Positions 12,737 through 24,179 of a stretch of 64,000 bases of DNA are shown here, piece after piece. Origin of the DNA: Hevea brasiliensis (taxonomy: Eukaryota; Streptophyta; Magnoliopsida; Malpighiales; Euphorbiaceae); assembly GCF_030052815.1 (NCBI RefSeq), contig NC_079493.1, positions 59,625,191 to 59,689,190 on the forward strand, given 5' to 3'. The position numbers were made by a program, and so were the translations under genes. Under the pieces are notes generated by a model. It saw nothing but the letters and a program-made list of their open reading frames with translations, did not search any database and was not told the DNA's origin. The number at the start of each line of letters is the position of its first letter. Positions within the stretch are counted from its first letter, which is position 1.

Positions 12737-14487
12737 CTAGAGCCATTCATTACAATATCTTAGGCCCATCTTCTCAAGATGTTGGTCTAGTTGAGTCTGT
12801 GACATAGGCTTAGTGAATGGATCAGCTGGATTTTCAGCTAATGCTATTTTCTGCATGGCTACATTGCCTCGTCCAACTATTTCTCTGATAATGTGGTAGC
12901 GCCTTTCTATGTGTTTGGATTTTTGGTGAGACCTTGGTTCCTTAGCCTGTATGACTGCTCCATTGTTGCCACAGTTTAGTGGAACTGCTGACTCAATGGA
13001 AGGAACTACTGCAAGTTTTGTCACGAACTTCTTTATCCAAACAGCTTCCTTTGCAGCATCTGATGCAGCAATATACTCAGCCTCTATAGTGGAATCTGCA
13101 GTCGTGCTCTGTTTGGAACTCTTCCAACTGACTTACCTCCATTACAAATGAACACACATCCAGAGGTAGACTTTCTATCATCGATATCTGATTGGAAATC
13201 AGAATCAGTATAACAATCCAATTGCAAGTCTCCACCTCTATAGATCAAGAATAAATCCTTAGTTCTTCTCAAGTACTTAAGGATATTCTTGACAGCTATC
13301 TAGTGTTCCAAACATGGATTGGATTGATACCTGCTAGTCAAACTAACAACATATGCAATATCCGACCTAGTACACAACATTGCATACATTAAACTTCTAA
13401 TAGCCGAAGCATATGGAATCCTGGCCATTTTATCTCTTTCTTCAGGTGTCTTTGGAGACATCTCTTTAGAAAGATGGATACTATGTCTCACTAGTAACAA
13501 TCCTCTCTTGGAATCAAGCATGTTAAACCTCTTTAACACCTTTTCCAAGTATAGACTTTGGGATAAATCAATTATTCTTTTCGCTCTATCTCTATAGATG
13601 TGAATCCCAAGAATATAGGTTGCCCCCCCCCCCCCTAAGTCTTTCATGGAGAATGTATTTGACAAACATAGCTTGACAGTTGTCAACATACCTGTGTCAT
13701 TACCCATCAATAGTATGTCATCCACATATAAGACAAGGAAAGTGATAGCACTGTCACTAAACTTCTTATATACACATGGCTCATCCTCATTTTTGATAAA
13801 ACCAAAGGATTTAATGGCTTCATCAAAACGAATGTTCCAACTCCTCGAAGCTTGTTTCAACCCATAAATGGATCGCTTTAGCTTGCATACCTTGGAACCA
13901 TCTTGGGATTCAAAACCCCCAGGTTGTTCCATGAAAATGTTTTCTTCAATGTATCCATTGAGAAAAGATATTTTGACATCCATCTGCCAAATCTCATAAT
14001 CATAGTATGCAGCTATTGCTAATAGAATCCTAATTGATTTAAGCATGGCAACAGGAGAGAAAGTCTCCTCATAGTCAATTCCTTGCCTTTGGCTAAACCC
14101 TTTCGCTACTAGCCTTGCCTTATAGGTCTCTACCTTTCCATCAGAACCAATTTTCTTCTTGAAAACCCATTTGTTCCATATAGGTACAATACCTTCAGGT
14201 GGGTCAACAAGATCCCAAACTGGATTCTTATACATAGAATCAATCTTGGATTTCATAGCATCAATCCATTTTGAAAAGTCTATATCTGATATAGCTTCTT
14301 CATAGGTAAGTGGATCATCTCCATTATCTAATTCTTCATGAGTAGACAACTCTTGTTTTTCTTCATGAAGGAAACCATATCTCACTGGTGGGTGAGATAC
14401 CCTGGTTGTTCTACGAGGAACGGTTGTAGATATTTCTTCAACGGGTGTAGGTTGACTAGATGGATCTATATCCATCTGATCTATTGG
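12737..14487 (-). pseudogene. Copia-2 reverse transcriptase and RNase H
   Basis: The RT frame 13300-14475 carries the order expected for copia: acidic linker, WVFKKKIGSDGKVETYKARL, QMDVKISFLNGYIEENIF, YGLKQASRSW and the catalytic YVDD (13717-13728). RNase H follows (TDSDFQSDIDDRKSTSG near 13200; NPADPFTKPMSQ near the stop at 12737). A 13-base C run at 13623-13635 gives four consecutive Gly after KDL where Copia-3 reads Gly-Glu. Breaks are a TAG near 13300 and a frameshift between 13024 and 13090. The upstream linker has a TAA near 14488. Confidence 0.9.
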
Positions 14488-14547
14488 TTAGTCAAAATTC
14501 TCTAATTCCAACTCTATTTGCCTTCCTTTACCTCCTTCTTGAACAAA

Positions 14548-15390
14548 CTATTGTTCAAGAAATGTGGCATCTCTAGTTATCACAACCTTTTGTGAAGTAG
14601 GAAAATAAAAATAATATCCAAAACTATCTTTTGGATATCCAACAAATCGACCCTTTTCTGATCTGGTCTTTAATTTATCAGTGTTCAGTTTTTTTATATA
14701 AGCTGGACAACCCCAAATCTTAATATACTTAAGACTTGGTTTTCTTCCATGCCATATCTCATAAGGTGTGGAAGAAACTGATTTTGATGGAATCCTATTC
14801 AGAATATACAAAGCTGATTCTAATGCAAATCCCCAAAAGGAGATTGGCATATCAGTATAGCTCATCATACTACGTACCATATCCAATAAGGTACGATTTC
14901 TTCTTTCAGATACACCATTCAGCTGTGGCGTTCCTGGAGGAGTCAGCTGGGAAACAATGCCATGCTCTCTCAAGTATTCATCAAATTCAGTACTCAAATA
15001 TTCACCTCCACGATCTGATCGAAGAGCTTTAATACTCTTTCCTGTTTGATTTTCTACTTCAGATTTAAATTCTTTGAACTTTTCAAAGGATTCATGTTTG
15101 TATTTCATCAAATACAAATACCCAAACCTTGATTTATCATCAGTAAAGGTAATAAAATAATGAAAGCCCCCTCTAGCCATTTCATTAAATGGACCACATA
15201 CATCACTATGTATTAGCTCCAAAATATTTTTAGCTCTTAGCTTTTGTCCAACAAAGGGTGATCTAGTCATTTTTCCCTGAAGGCAAGATTCACAAGTTGG
15301 AGTAGGCTCAGAGCCCAATGAGGATAGAATCCCCATTTTCTCCAGTTTTGCAATCCTATCTTATGCAACATGACATAACCTTAAGTGCCA
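14548..15390 (-). pseudogene. Copia-2 integrase
   Basis: The frame 14548-15336 contains the zinc-binding end (CESCLQGKM) and the DDE core: IHSDVCGPF, LRSDRGGEY and GVSERRNRT. It then continues to the YEIWHGRKPSL and GCPAYIKK signatures of copia integrases. Catalytic residues are all present. A TAA near 15361 cuts the HHCC domain upstream and a TAG at about 14546 follows EQ at the junction with the RT linker. The core protein is the best preserved integrase in the window. Confidence 0.92.
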
Positions 15391-15540
15391 AATATATTTT
15401 GAACTTAAGTTGATTTTCACTATGGCATTGCATTCATTTAGATCACTTGCATTCATTTTGTGTTTGTCATTATTATCCAAATAATAAAGACCATCATTCA
15501 TATAATTCGAACCAACATATTTATTTCCAAAATAAATATT

Positions 15541-15867
15541 TCAAACATCATCTGTGAATTGAAATTCATAGCCATTTCTAGTCAAACTAGATATAGAAAT
15601 GATGTTCTTAAAAGCATCAGGTACATATAAAATATTATCCAAACACAAAACATGTCCAAATATGCAAAAAGATTTAGATCCTATGGCTAAAGCTTCAACA
15701 GTTGAGCCATTGCCAATCCAGACTCTAACATCTTGAAAACGCAAGCTGCTACTATTTGCTAGTTCCTGCATATCATTGGAAATGTGAGAACTGGCACCAG
15801 TATCTAAAACCCAAGCTCTAGATGAACTATGAGTATCATCATAATCTAAATAACAAGATATGGACAT
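15541..15867 (-). pseudogene. Copia-2 protease and linker
   Basis: The minus strand carries AWVLDTGASSHIS near 15775-15816, the aspartic protease active site (DTGA), followed by a beta-rich retropepsin-like stretch (GNGSTVEA, LCLDNILYVP). The frame ends at a TGA at 15541 where Copia-1 and Copia-3 have a Cys codon. The enzyme would cleave Gag-Pol in the particle. Here it is separated from integrase by that stop and the one near 15361. Confidence 0.88.
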
Positions 15868-15870
15868 ACC

Positions 15871-16730
15871 TTCCGAAGGTCTATCCTTCTTGTCCTTCAG
15901 AGAAGCAAGATACTCTGGGCAGTTCCTTTTCCAGTGCCCATCCTTCTGGCAATGAAAACACTTTCCTTTGCCTCCATCAGCTTTAGTCTTCCCTTTTTAT
16001 TTAGCTATTTTCTTGGAAGGACCAGGAATCTGAGGTTTCTTTTTCTTATTGCCCTTCTTCTTGTTGGACTTTCCAGCAAAAGAAGATGCAATCAAAGTTA
16101 ACTTTTTTTCTTTATTGCCCGGCATATTCTTTTGGGCAATAACCAGCATGTTGAGTAAACCAGCTAAGGTACATTCCTGTTTAGTCATATGAAAATTTGT
16201 CACAAAATTCCCAAAAGACTCAGGAAGGGACTGAAGGATCAAATCCATCTGTAGTTGGAAATCCATGTTGAAGTCAAGATGTTCCAACTGCTCAATCAGC
16301 CGAATCATCTTGTGGACATGATCCCCAACTTTGTGTCCCTCAGACATCCTCATACGGAATAGCTGTCTAGATATCTCATACCTAACATTCCTGTTGTGCT
16401 CACCATACAACTCTTGTAGGTGAAGAAGGATCTCACACGCACTCTGCATGTTCTCATGTTGCTTCTGTAACTCATTACTCATGGAAGCAAGCATGTAACA
16501 CTTAGCTATCATATCATGCTCCTTCCACTTGTCCAAAGTTTCATGTTCCTCTTGTGTGGCCTATGGAGTTAAGGGACCAGGAACATTTGAGTCTAGAACA
16601 TATCCTATATGTTCAAGGTTCAGGACAAGTTTAAATTTCTTAGCCAATTAGACAGATTAGGTCCTGTCAACCTATTGCGATCAAGTATGCTTGTAAGGAT
16701 ATTAGATGGTGATGGTTGTTCTGTGCTCAT
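15871..16730 (-). pseudogene. Copia-2 gag
   Basis: The start codon is the complement of 16728-16730, supported by the same start in Copia-3 (43906). The capsid region (LDKWKEHDMIAKCYMLASMS, then YGEHNRN) lies at 16000-16536, followed by a Lys-rich tail and a CCHC knuckle (CFHCQKDGHWKRNC, about 15918-15960). Three lesions are visible: a one-base loss near 16637 relative to Copia-3, a TAG near 16562, and a TAA at about 15995 before the knuckle. Confidence 0.88.
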
Positions 16731-18500
16731 TTTTATCCGAAAATTAATTGTAGAAAATAACCAGATTAATTAGTAAATGTATCATGTAATTAACCAAAAT
16801 GATTATGGTCTTTTAATCAAATTGTTTCTCCCACTAACTTAGCAAATCCTACACTTCCATAGTAGAAAACGGAAATCCTAGTTGGATGGATTTCTAGTGG
16901 GTGATTGAATTCTTATAATTCTATTGATCATCCTCAGGTGCATCTATTATTGGAATTACAATAAACTATAAGTGAGCAACTGCTTGCCCATCACATCTCA
17001 TGTGAGGTTCAATCCTTTACCTAGCCCCTAATGCTCAAAATCTCAGGTACATTCATTATTGACTTATCTTGCATTAGTTAAGTTGATCTCATTGAGCCAG
17101 TAATTATGCAAATAATTTTAATGTCCTCAGGTAATTCTAATATTAGTCACCAAACCATTTACATATTTACAACATCTCATGCTTAACAATTATTCTTAAG
17201 AAAATCTCTTAAATTAATTGCATCTTATACAAGTATTTAAAATTTCTTAAAATAATTGCCTCAATGGAGGGCCTATGTTATAATTACTTTAATTATAGCA
17301 TTTCCAACTTAATCATTTGTTTGGAAGATTTTATGGTCATCCTAATTACTATTAAGGTCTCACTTTGCACATTATCCATTTAGCATGCATATATCATATA
17401 ATTACATACATTCCCATACATCTTACGCATTCATGGATAAGCAGTAAATATGGTATGATCATGGACTTTCTAAGGGATTCAATTCTGAGCCACCAAGAAT
17501 TGAATCAGGGCATTCCTAGGTGCATTTCATTCATTCATTTTACAAGAGTTGCTGAAGGAGTACATAATCAATACTTGATCTTGAATTCCTCCCACTGGTC
17601 CCACCAATGTTCTTGAACTCCTTGAACTTCTTGCAATCCAATATTACATAGTAATCCTTAGCATACCAAGGCGAATTTACAAGAACTTAAATAAATGAAA
17701 TTACAACCCAAATTATTACAACCTTAATAATACATGCCCAAAATAAATTAAAATAAATTAATTAATTTAAAATCCCAAAGAAACATAAAAGAAATAAATC
17801 CAATCACATTGGTCTTTTATAGTCCATGATCATCCGTCATGCATATCACTATTTAACAATTAAATAAAACATACATACTTAAATTAAATTGAATATCTCA
17901 TATTCAACTTAAAAATCCATATTTGAATATAATTTAAATAAATTTAAAAATTCAGATTTGAATCTCATTCAAACAAATTTAAAAATTCAGATTTGAATCA
18001 CATTCAAACAACCTTAAAAATTCAGATTTGAATCACATTCAAATATTTCTTAAAAAATCAAATTTGAATCACATTCAAACATTTTTAAAAAAATCAGATC
18101 TGAATATTATTCAATCAACTTTAAAAACTCAGATTTGAATAAGATTCAAACAACTTTAAAAATTCAAATTTGAATTATATTCAAACAACTTTTAAAATTC
18201 AGATTTGAATCACATTCAAATAATTTTTAAAATTTTGATTAGAATCAAAATTTAATTGTGTAATTAAAATTCTAAATAAACAATTTAATTAGACATAGGA
18301 TGATTTTTTTTAGATCATACAATAATTGCAAAATCAAGAATCAAACCATGCGCAGCGTGGGATACCCAAAGAGTGTGCACTAAAGATGGAAGATCAAGCA
18401 TGCCGCCATACCTCTTGGTCCAACCAGCAATGGATCAATTATCTCATGATCAAAACACACAAATAAATCATATAATCAATAATCTAAATGGCAAATATAG
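16731..18500 (-). other. Copia-2 untranslated leader
   Basis: About 1.8 kb lies between the gag start and the PBS. No coding frame with a recognisable domain is present. It holds AT-rich sequence with a repeated CCTCAGGTAC-like motif (about 16930-17130) and, next to the PBS, a tandem array of palindromic units (17909-18248). The same leader organisation is present in Copia-1 and Copia-3. Confidence 0.75.
17909..18248. repeat. Leader tandem array, ~35 bp x 9 (Copia-2)
   Basis: The unit is roughly AAAAATTCAG then ATTTGAATCACATTCAAAC plus a short A/T spacer, repeated about nine times with drift. Each good unit contains the perfect dyad TTTGAAT-CAC-ATTCAAA (7-bp arms, 3-base spacer). The equivalent arrays are at 21959-22310 (Copia-1) and 45087-45425 (Copia-3). 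It is transcribed as part of the 5' leader if the LTR promoter is active. Confidence 0.9.
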
Positions 18501-18514
18501 TGGCTCTGATACCA
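18501..18514 (-). other. Primer binding site, initiator tRNA-Met (Copia-2)
   Basis: TGGCTCTGATACCA on the plus strand equals the last 14 bases of plant initiator tRNA-Met, so the minus strand is its complement. Two bases (AT) separate it from the LTR starting at 18517. Confidence 0.95.
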
Positions 18515-18516
18515 AT

Positions 18517-20482
18517 TGAAGGAACGGGAGCGTGAAAAACACAAGTTTATACCATTGAATTCAAAAATTTTCACCTAGATTAAATCAAGAACAAACACAC
18601 TAACCTCTTGATGCACTGCAGTGTATTTGCGCCTTTGAGAATAGTCTTCAGGACACCAAATATTGTCCCTCTAGCTTGTCCACACCAAGAACACCTATGG
18701 CAGCCCTTGAACAGCTTCTAAAACTTTTTCTATTATTTAGAAAATCAAGTTCTACCTTTTAAGAGACTAAGGATGTAAACAGGACACTAGAAACAATTTC
18801 TGGTGTTCTTAATTCAAGAGATTGTTTGCTAATCTCTTGGATTGATTAAAGAAGAAGAAGAAAAGAACAATGAGAGCTTCTAGGTGGCGGCACCAAGGGA
18901 GTGGCTGCTACTTATGTTTTTTTTCTTTTCATAACAACACTTATATAGCTAGGTCAACACATTAAACCCTTGCCACATGTCACCCTTTGATTGGTTCTAG
19001 GTTTAATTGACCCAATAACATTGTGCCAAGTGTCAAACCTATATTTAATCTTGATTTTAATCATCTTACATGATTAAAAGACATTTGACAAGCTTATGTG
19101 TAATGTCATGTGTCACCATCTCATGGTGCCACATGTCACCCTGTGAAATGACCAAAATGCCCCTGTGTCTTAATTTTGAGTTCTCAACCCAAAATAATTA
19201 TTTCTCTTCTTCTAATCAATTTATATCAAATATAAATTAATTAATTAATCTCTATTAATTAATTTTTCATTAATTAAATTCATATTTAAACACTTTAAAT
19301 ATAAATTTAACTTATACTATACATCCAATAACCTAGATTTGGTTCAAGTCATGCTAGGGATTTTGCCATCTAATTGCAAACCAAACCTATTTAATTAATC
19401 AATTAAACTCTTTAATTAATTAAATAAATCATATTTAATTAGGTGATTACTTGTGTATGTGTGTGACTTACTAGACTCATCACTAATTGGCAATGAGACA
19501 TGATATTAACTCTTAATATCATCAGAACTCTTTCTTACCATAAATGATTTCTCTAATCATTTTATGCACCTCATAGACCATGGTTAACACCTAGCATAGC
19601 ATGCCATGGCCACCCAATTAGTAATAAGGTTTACCTTAAATGAACCTATAATCATATGTTACCATGCACTAGAATCTCTCTGTTACAAAATTCCAACTCA
19701 AGCTGGAGTCATGGTTTATGTCAAACTCCATTTGCTATGAATATTATGTTCTCTTTTAATTCCAATTCTTGATTAAAAAGATTTTCTCATCAGAAACTCT
19801 TTTCTGATTAAATCTATCTGTCTTGACCAGGAACTTGAAACATCAAGAACACTTAAATGAACATAGGATTTTATCTCTATTTACTTAGAGGAATAGATTC
19901 CATCTTGATTAACACCTACCTCCATATATAACTAGTAGGAGCCAACACATGCCCATATACCCATACACAGTACAAGTATGAAAGCAGTATCAAGCATAAA
20001 CTACCTATATACAAGATAACTGTGCTATCTCAGATCTAAAGATTATATGCACTGGTATGATTTATGACAAAACATTGATAAGAGTAAACTCCATGTGCTT
20101 ATCATAAGTGTCACTGGTTCGGCCTACTTACAATGTATGAGTGCCTATCATGTTTGTCATGTGGCATGAAACTCACCATTCCATCTTATTTATATCTCAT
20201 ATAAATAACTTAGAAACAAACATGAATACAATCTTTTTGGATAAGTCATGTCCTTATTATGAAGTATCCTCGATTGTGAACCTATTTATGATACTTTGTA
20301 CTAGAAATACTGTCACTCATATTCTTAACAACTTAAGAATAGAATTTCTAACAAAATATCAATGGACTTTTTCTATTGCACATAAATATCTTATGTAAAC
20401 GAAAAAGTGGAAATGCCTTTTATTAATAAAAACATGTACAAGATACATACTAAATGATATGCTCTAGACCATACTAGTAACA
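18517..20482 (-). repeat. Copia-2 5' LTR
   Basis: The LTR is 1966 bp with the same ends as 10616-12722. Compared with the 3' LTR it lacks about 138 bp next to its left end (near 18576), between two CCTAG copies. This is a microhomology deletion that removed one copy. The right flank is the GATCT duplication. Confidence 0.95.
18940..18947 (-). promoter_or_regulatory. Probable TATA box of the Copia-2 5' LTR
   Basis: CTTATATA on the plus strand is TATATAAG on the minus strand, about 430 bases before the LTR end at 18517. That position fits a U3/R boundary followed by R-U5. The same TATATAAG occurs in the inverted copia LTR at 35321-35328. It is degraded (TATTTAAG) in Copia-3. No transcript evidence is available. 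Confidence 0.55.
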
Positions 20483-20785
20483 GATCTCACTCGCACTCTG
20501 CATGTTCTCATGCTGCTTCTGTAACTCATTACTCATGGAAGCAAGCATGTAACACTTAGCTCTCATATCATGCTCCTTCCACTTGTCCAAAGTTTCATGT
20601 TCCTCTTGAGTGGCCTCTGGAGGTAAGGGACCAGGAACATTTGAGTTTAGAACATATCCTATATATTCAAAGTTTAGGACAAGTTTCAAATTTCTTAGCC
20701 AATCAGACAAATTAGGTCCTGTCAACCTATTGCGATCAAGTATGCTTGCAAGGATATTGGATGGTGGTGGTTGTTTTGTGCTTAT
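20483..20785 (-). pseudogene. Copia-1 gag, N-terminal part
   Basis: This is the N-terminal Gag region (TGPNLSDWLRNLKLVLNFEY..., then LDKWKEHDMRAKCYMLASMS), continuous with 10615 once Copia-2 is removed. The start codon position used by Copia-2 and Copia-3 reads ATA here (near 20783-20785). Some residues are lost before the first internal Met. Confidence 0.85.
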
Positions 20786-21958
20786 TATTATCAGAAAATT
20801 AATTGTAGAAAATAACTAAATTAATTAGTAAATGTATTATATAATTAACTAAAATAATTATGGTCTTTTAATCAAATTGGTCCTCCCACTAACTTAGCAA
20901 ATCCTACACTTCCAAAGTAGAAAATAGAAATCCTAGTTGGATGGATTTCTAGTGGGTGATTGAATTCTTATAATTCTATTGATCATCCTCAGGTACATCC
21001 ATTATTGGAGTTACAATAAACTATAAGTGAGCAACTCCTTAGCCATCACATCTCATGTGAGGGTCAAGCCTTTACCTAGACCCTAATGCTCAAAATCTCA
21101 AGTACATTCATTATTGATTTATCTTGCATTAGTTAAGTTGATCCCATTGAGCCAGTAATTATGCAAATAATTTTAATGTCCTCAGGTACATCCAATATTG
21201 GCCACCAAACCATTTACATATTCACAACATTTCATGCTTAACAATTATTCTTAAGAATATCTCTTAAATTAATTGCATCATATGTAACTATTTAAAATTT
21301 CTTAAAATAATTGCCCCAATGGAGGGCCCATGTTATAATTACTTTAATTATAGCATTTCTAACTTAATTATTTGTTTGAAAGATTTTATGGTCATCCTAA
21401 TTACTGTTAAGGTCTCACTTTGCACATTATCCATTCAGCATGCATATATCATATACTTGCATACATTCACATACATCTTATGCATTCATGGATAAACAGT
21501 AAATATGGTATGATCATGTACTTTCTAAGGGATTCAATTCTGAGCCACCAAGAATTAAATCAGGGCATTACTAGGTGCATTTCATTCATTCATTTTACAA
21601 GAGTTGCTGAAGGAGTACATAATCAATACTTGATCTTGAATTCCTCCCACTGGTCCCACCAATGCTCTTGACCTCCTTAATCTTCTTGCAATCCAATTAC
21701 ATAGTAATCCTTGGCATACCAAGGCGAATTTACAAGAACTTAAATAAATGAAATTACAACCCAAAATTATTACAACTTTAATAATACATGCCCAAAATAA
21801 ATTAAAATAAATTAATTAATTTACAATTCTAAAGAAACATAAAAGAAATAAATCCAATCACATTGGTCTTTTATAGTCCATGATCATCCATCATGCATAT
21901 CACTATTTAACAATTAAATAAAATGTACATACTTAAATTAAATTGAATATCTCATATT

Positions 21959-22310
21959 TAACCTAAAAATCCAGATTTGAATATGATTCAAACAAATTTA
22001 AAAATTCAGATTTGAATCACATTCAAACAAATTTAAAAATTCATATTTGAATCACATTCAAACAACCTTAAAAATTTAGATTTGAATCACATTCAAACAA
22101 TTTTTAAAAATCAGATTTGAATCACATACAAACAAGTTTTTTAAAAATTCAAATTTGAATATTATTCAAACAACTTTAAAAATTCAGATTTGAATATGAT
22201 TCAAACAACTTTAAAAATTCATATTTGAATCACATTCAAATGACTTTTAAAATTCAGATTTGAATTACATTCAAACAATTTTTAAAATTCTGATTTGAAT
22301 CAAAATTTAA
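21959..22310. repeat. Leader tandem array (Copia-1)
   Basis: About ten units of the 35-bp palindromic repeat described for Copia-2, in the same place between gag and PBS. The number of units and individual unit variants differ from Copia-2 and Copia-3, as expected of a drifting array. Confidence 0.88.
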
Positions 22311-22554
22311 TTGTGTGATTAAAACTCTAATTAAATAATTTAATTATACATAGAATGAGCTTTTAGATCATACAATAATTACAAATTAAAAAGTCAAACC
22401 TTGCGCACACCATGGAAGGAGCCAAATAATGCGCACCCATGGTGCACTCCACCATGCAGCTACCTTGTTCATTCCAACCAGCAATGAATTGATCAACTTT
22501 TGATCAAATCACATAATCAAATCTCATATTGAATAATCTAAATAGCAAATATAG

Positions 22555-22568
22555 TGGCTCTGATACCA
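22555..22568 (-). other. Primer binding site, initiator tRNA-Met (Copia-1)
   Basis: TGGCTCTGATACCA on the plus strand, identical to the Copia-2 and Copia-3 sites and two bases from the LTR start at 22571. Confidence 0.95.
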
Positions 22569-22570
22569 AT

Positions 22571-24179
22571 TGAAGGAGTGGAAGCATGAATAAAACAAGT
22601 TTAGATCATTGAAATTCAAAATTTTTTTTCTAGGGTCACATGTATCATGCAAGATTTAACTTTATCTATTTGATTTCAATGATAAATAGCATATTAAAAC
22701 TCTTTTAATATATTTTTGGATCTACATTTGCCATTTAAGATTTTAGAATTAACAAATTAATTCATTAGAACCCTAGATGAGATCAAGAATAAGTGCACTA
22801 ACCTGTTTGATGCACTGCAGTGTGTTTGGCACCTTTGGGATGCGCCTAGGACACCAGATGTTGTCCTTCTAGCTTGTCCACACCAAGATCACCAATGGCA
22901 GCCCCTTGAACAGCTTCTAAAGCTTTTCCAATCAATTAGAAAATCAAGTTTTGCCTTTTGAGAGATTACAGATGTAAACAGGACACTAGAAATGATTTCT
23001 AGTATTTTTAATTCAAGAGATTATTGGGAAATCGCTTTGAATTGATGAGAGATGAAGAAGATGAAATGGAGAGGTGCTTTGGGGCAGCACCAATGAAACA
23101 AATAACAGCTAGGTATTTTTCTTTTCATCCTTTCCCTTATATAGCTAGGTCACCACTTAAAACTCTTGTCACATGTCACCTTCTGATTGGCTCTAGGTTT
23201 AATTGATCCAATCACATTGTACCAAGTGTTAAACCTATATTTAATCTTGACTTTAATCATCTTACATAATTAACGGACATATGGCAAACTTATGTGTAGT
23301 GCCATGTGTCACCATTTCATTGTGCCACATGTCACTCTGTGAAATGACCAAAATGCCCCTGTGTCTTAATTTTGAGTTCTCAACCCAAAATAATTATTTC
23401 TTTTCTTCTAATCAATTTATATCAAATATAAATTAATTAATTAATCTTTATTAATTAATTTCTCATTAATTAAATTCATATTTAAACACTTTAAATATAA
23501 TTTTAACTTATACTATACATCCAATAATCTAGATTTGGTTTCAAGTCATGCTAGGGACTTTGCAATCTAATTACAAACCAAACCTATTTAATTAATCAAT
23601 TAAACTCTTTAATTAATTAATTAAATCATATTTAATTTGGTGATTACTTGTCTATGTGTGTGACTTATTAGGCTCATCACTAATTGGCAATGAGACAAGA
23701 TATCAACTCTTAATATCATCAGAACTCTTTCTTACCATAAATGATTTCTCTAAATCGTTTTATGCACCTCATTGACCATAGTTAATACCTAGCATAGCAT
23801 GCCATGGCCACCCAATTAGTAATAAAGTTTACCTTAAATGAACCTATAATTATATGTTACCATACACTAGAATCTCTCTGTTACAAAATCCCAACTCAAG
23901 CTGAAGTCATGGTTTATGTCAAACCCCATTTGCTATGAATATTATGTTCTCTTTTAATTCCAGTTCTTGATTAAAAAGATTTTCTCATCAGAAACTCTTT
24001 TCTAAATAAATCTATCTTTCCTGGCTAGGAACTTGAAACATCAAGAACAATTAAATGAACATAGGATTTTATCCCTATTTACTTAGAGGAACATATTCCA
24101 TCTTGATCAACACCTACCTCCATATATAACTAGTAGGAGCCAACACATGCCCATATACCCATACATAGTACAAGTATGA
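22571..24179 (-). repeat. Copia-1 5' LTR, truncated
   Basis: The LTR begins TGAAGGAGTGGAAGC and aligns with the Copia-2 LTRs up to ...ACAAGTATGA near 24179. The remaining ~540 bp, including the TG terminus in element orientation, is missing. The sequence switches abruptly to a gypsy LTR remnant. The target duplication of Copia-1 therefore cannot be read. Confidence 0.9.

Larger units (their letters stand above)
10616..20482 (-). mobile_element. Copia-2: full-length Ty1/copia element (9.9 kb)
   Basis: The element has TG...CA LTRs at both ends (10616-12722 and 18517-20482), an iMet PBS, a 1.8 kb leader with a tandem array, gag, protease, integrase, RT and RNase H in copia order, and a PPT. A perfect GATCT duplication flanks it (10611-10615 and 20483-20487) and removal restores the Copia-1 gag reading. 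The coding region carries several stops and at least one frameshift, so it is non-autonomous now. The length and ~2 kb LTR resemble the Angela/TAR/SIRE group. I cannot resolve the lineage without a tree. Confidence 0.95.
4666..24179 (-). mobile_element. Copia-1: old Ty1/copia element carrying nested insertions
   Basis: Copia-1 survives as three blocks that join when later insertions are removed: 4666-4867 (RT), 8412-10615 (RT start, integrase, end of gag) and 20483-24179 (gag start, leader, PBS, part of the 5' LTR). Its 3' end (rest of RT, RNase H, 3' LTR) would lie left of the window beyond element A. It belongs to the same family as Copia-2 and Copia-3: same LTR, same leader repeat, same iMet PBS. 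It has lost its gag start codon (ATG to ATA near 20785), the protease active-site region and the end of its 5' LTR, so it is dead. It is older than all its inserts. Confidence 0.88.

Noticed and set aside
17909..18248. Regularly spaced 35-bp repeats that could suggest a CRISPR array
   Set aside because: The units are directly adjacent without unique spacers, and they lie in the leader of three plant retrotransposons.
18501..18514. Possible tRNA gene, from an exact tRNA-iMet 3' end
   Set aside because: Only the 14 terminal bases match and they sit next to an LTR, so this is a primer binding site. The same holds at 637-648, 22555-22568 and 45671-45684.
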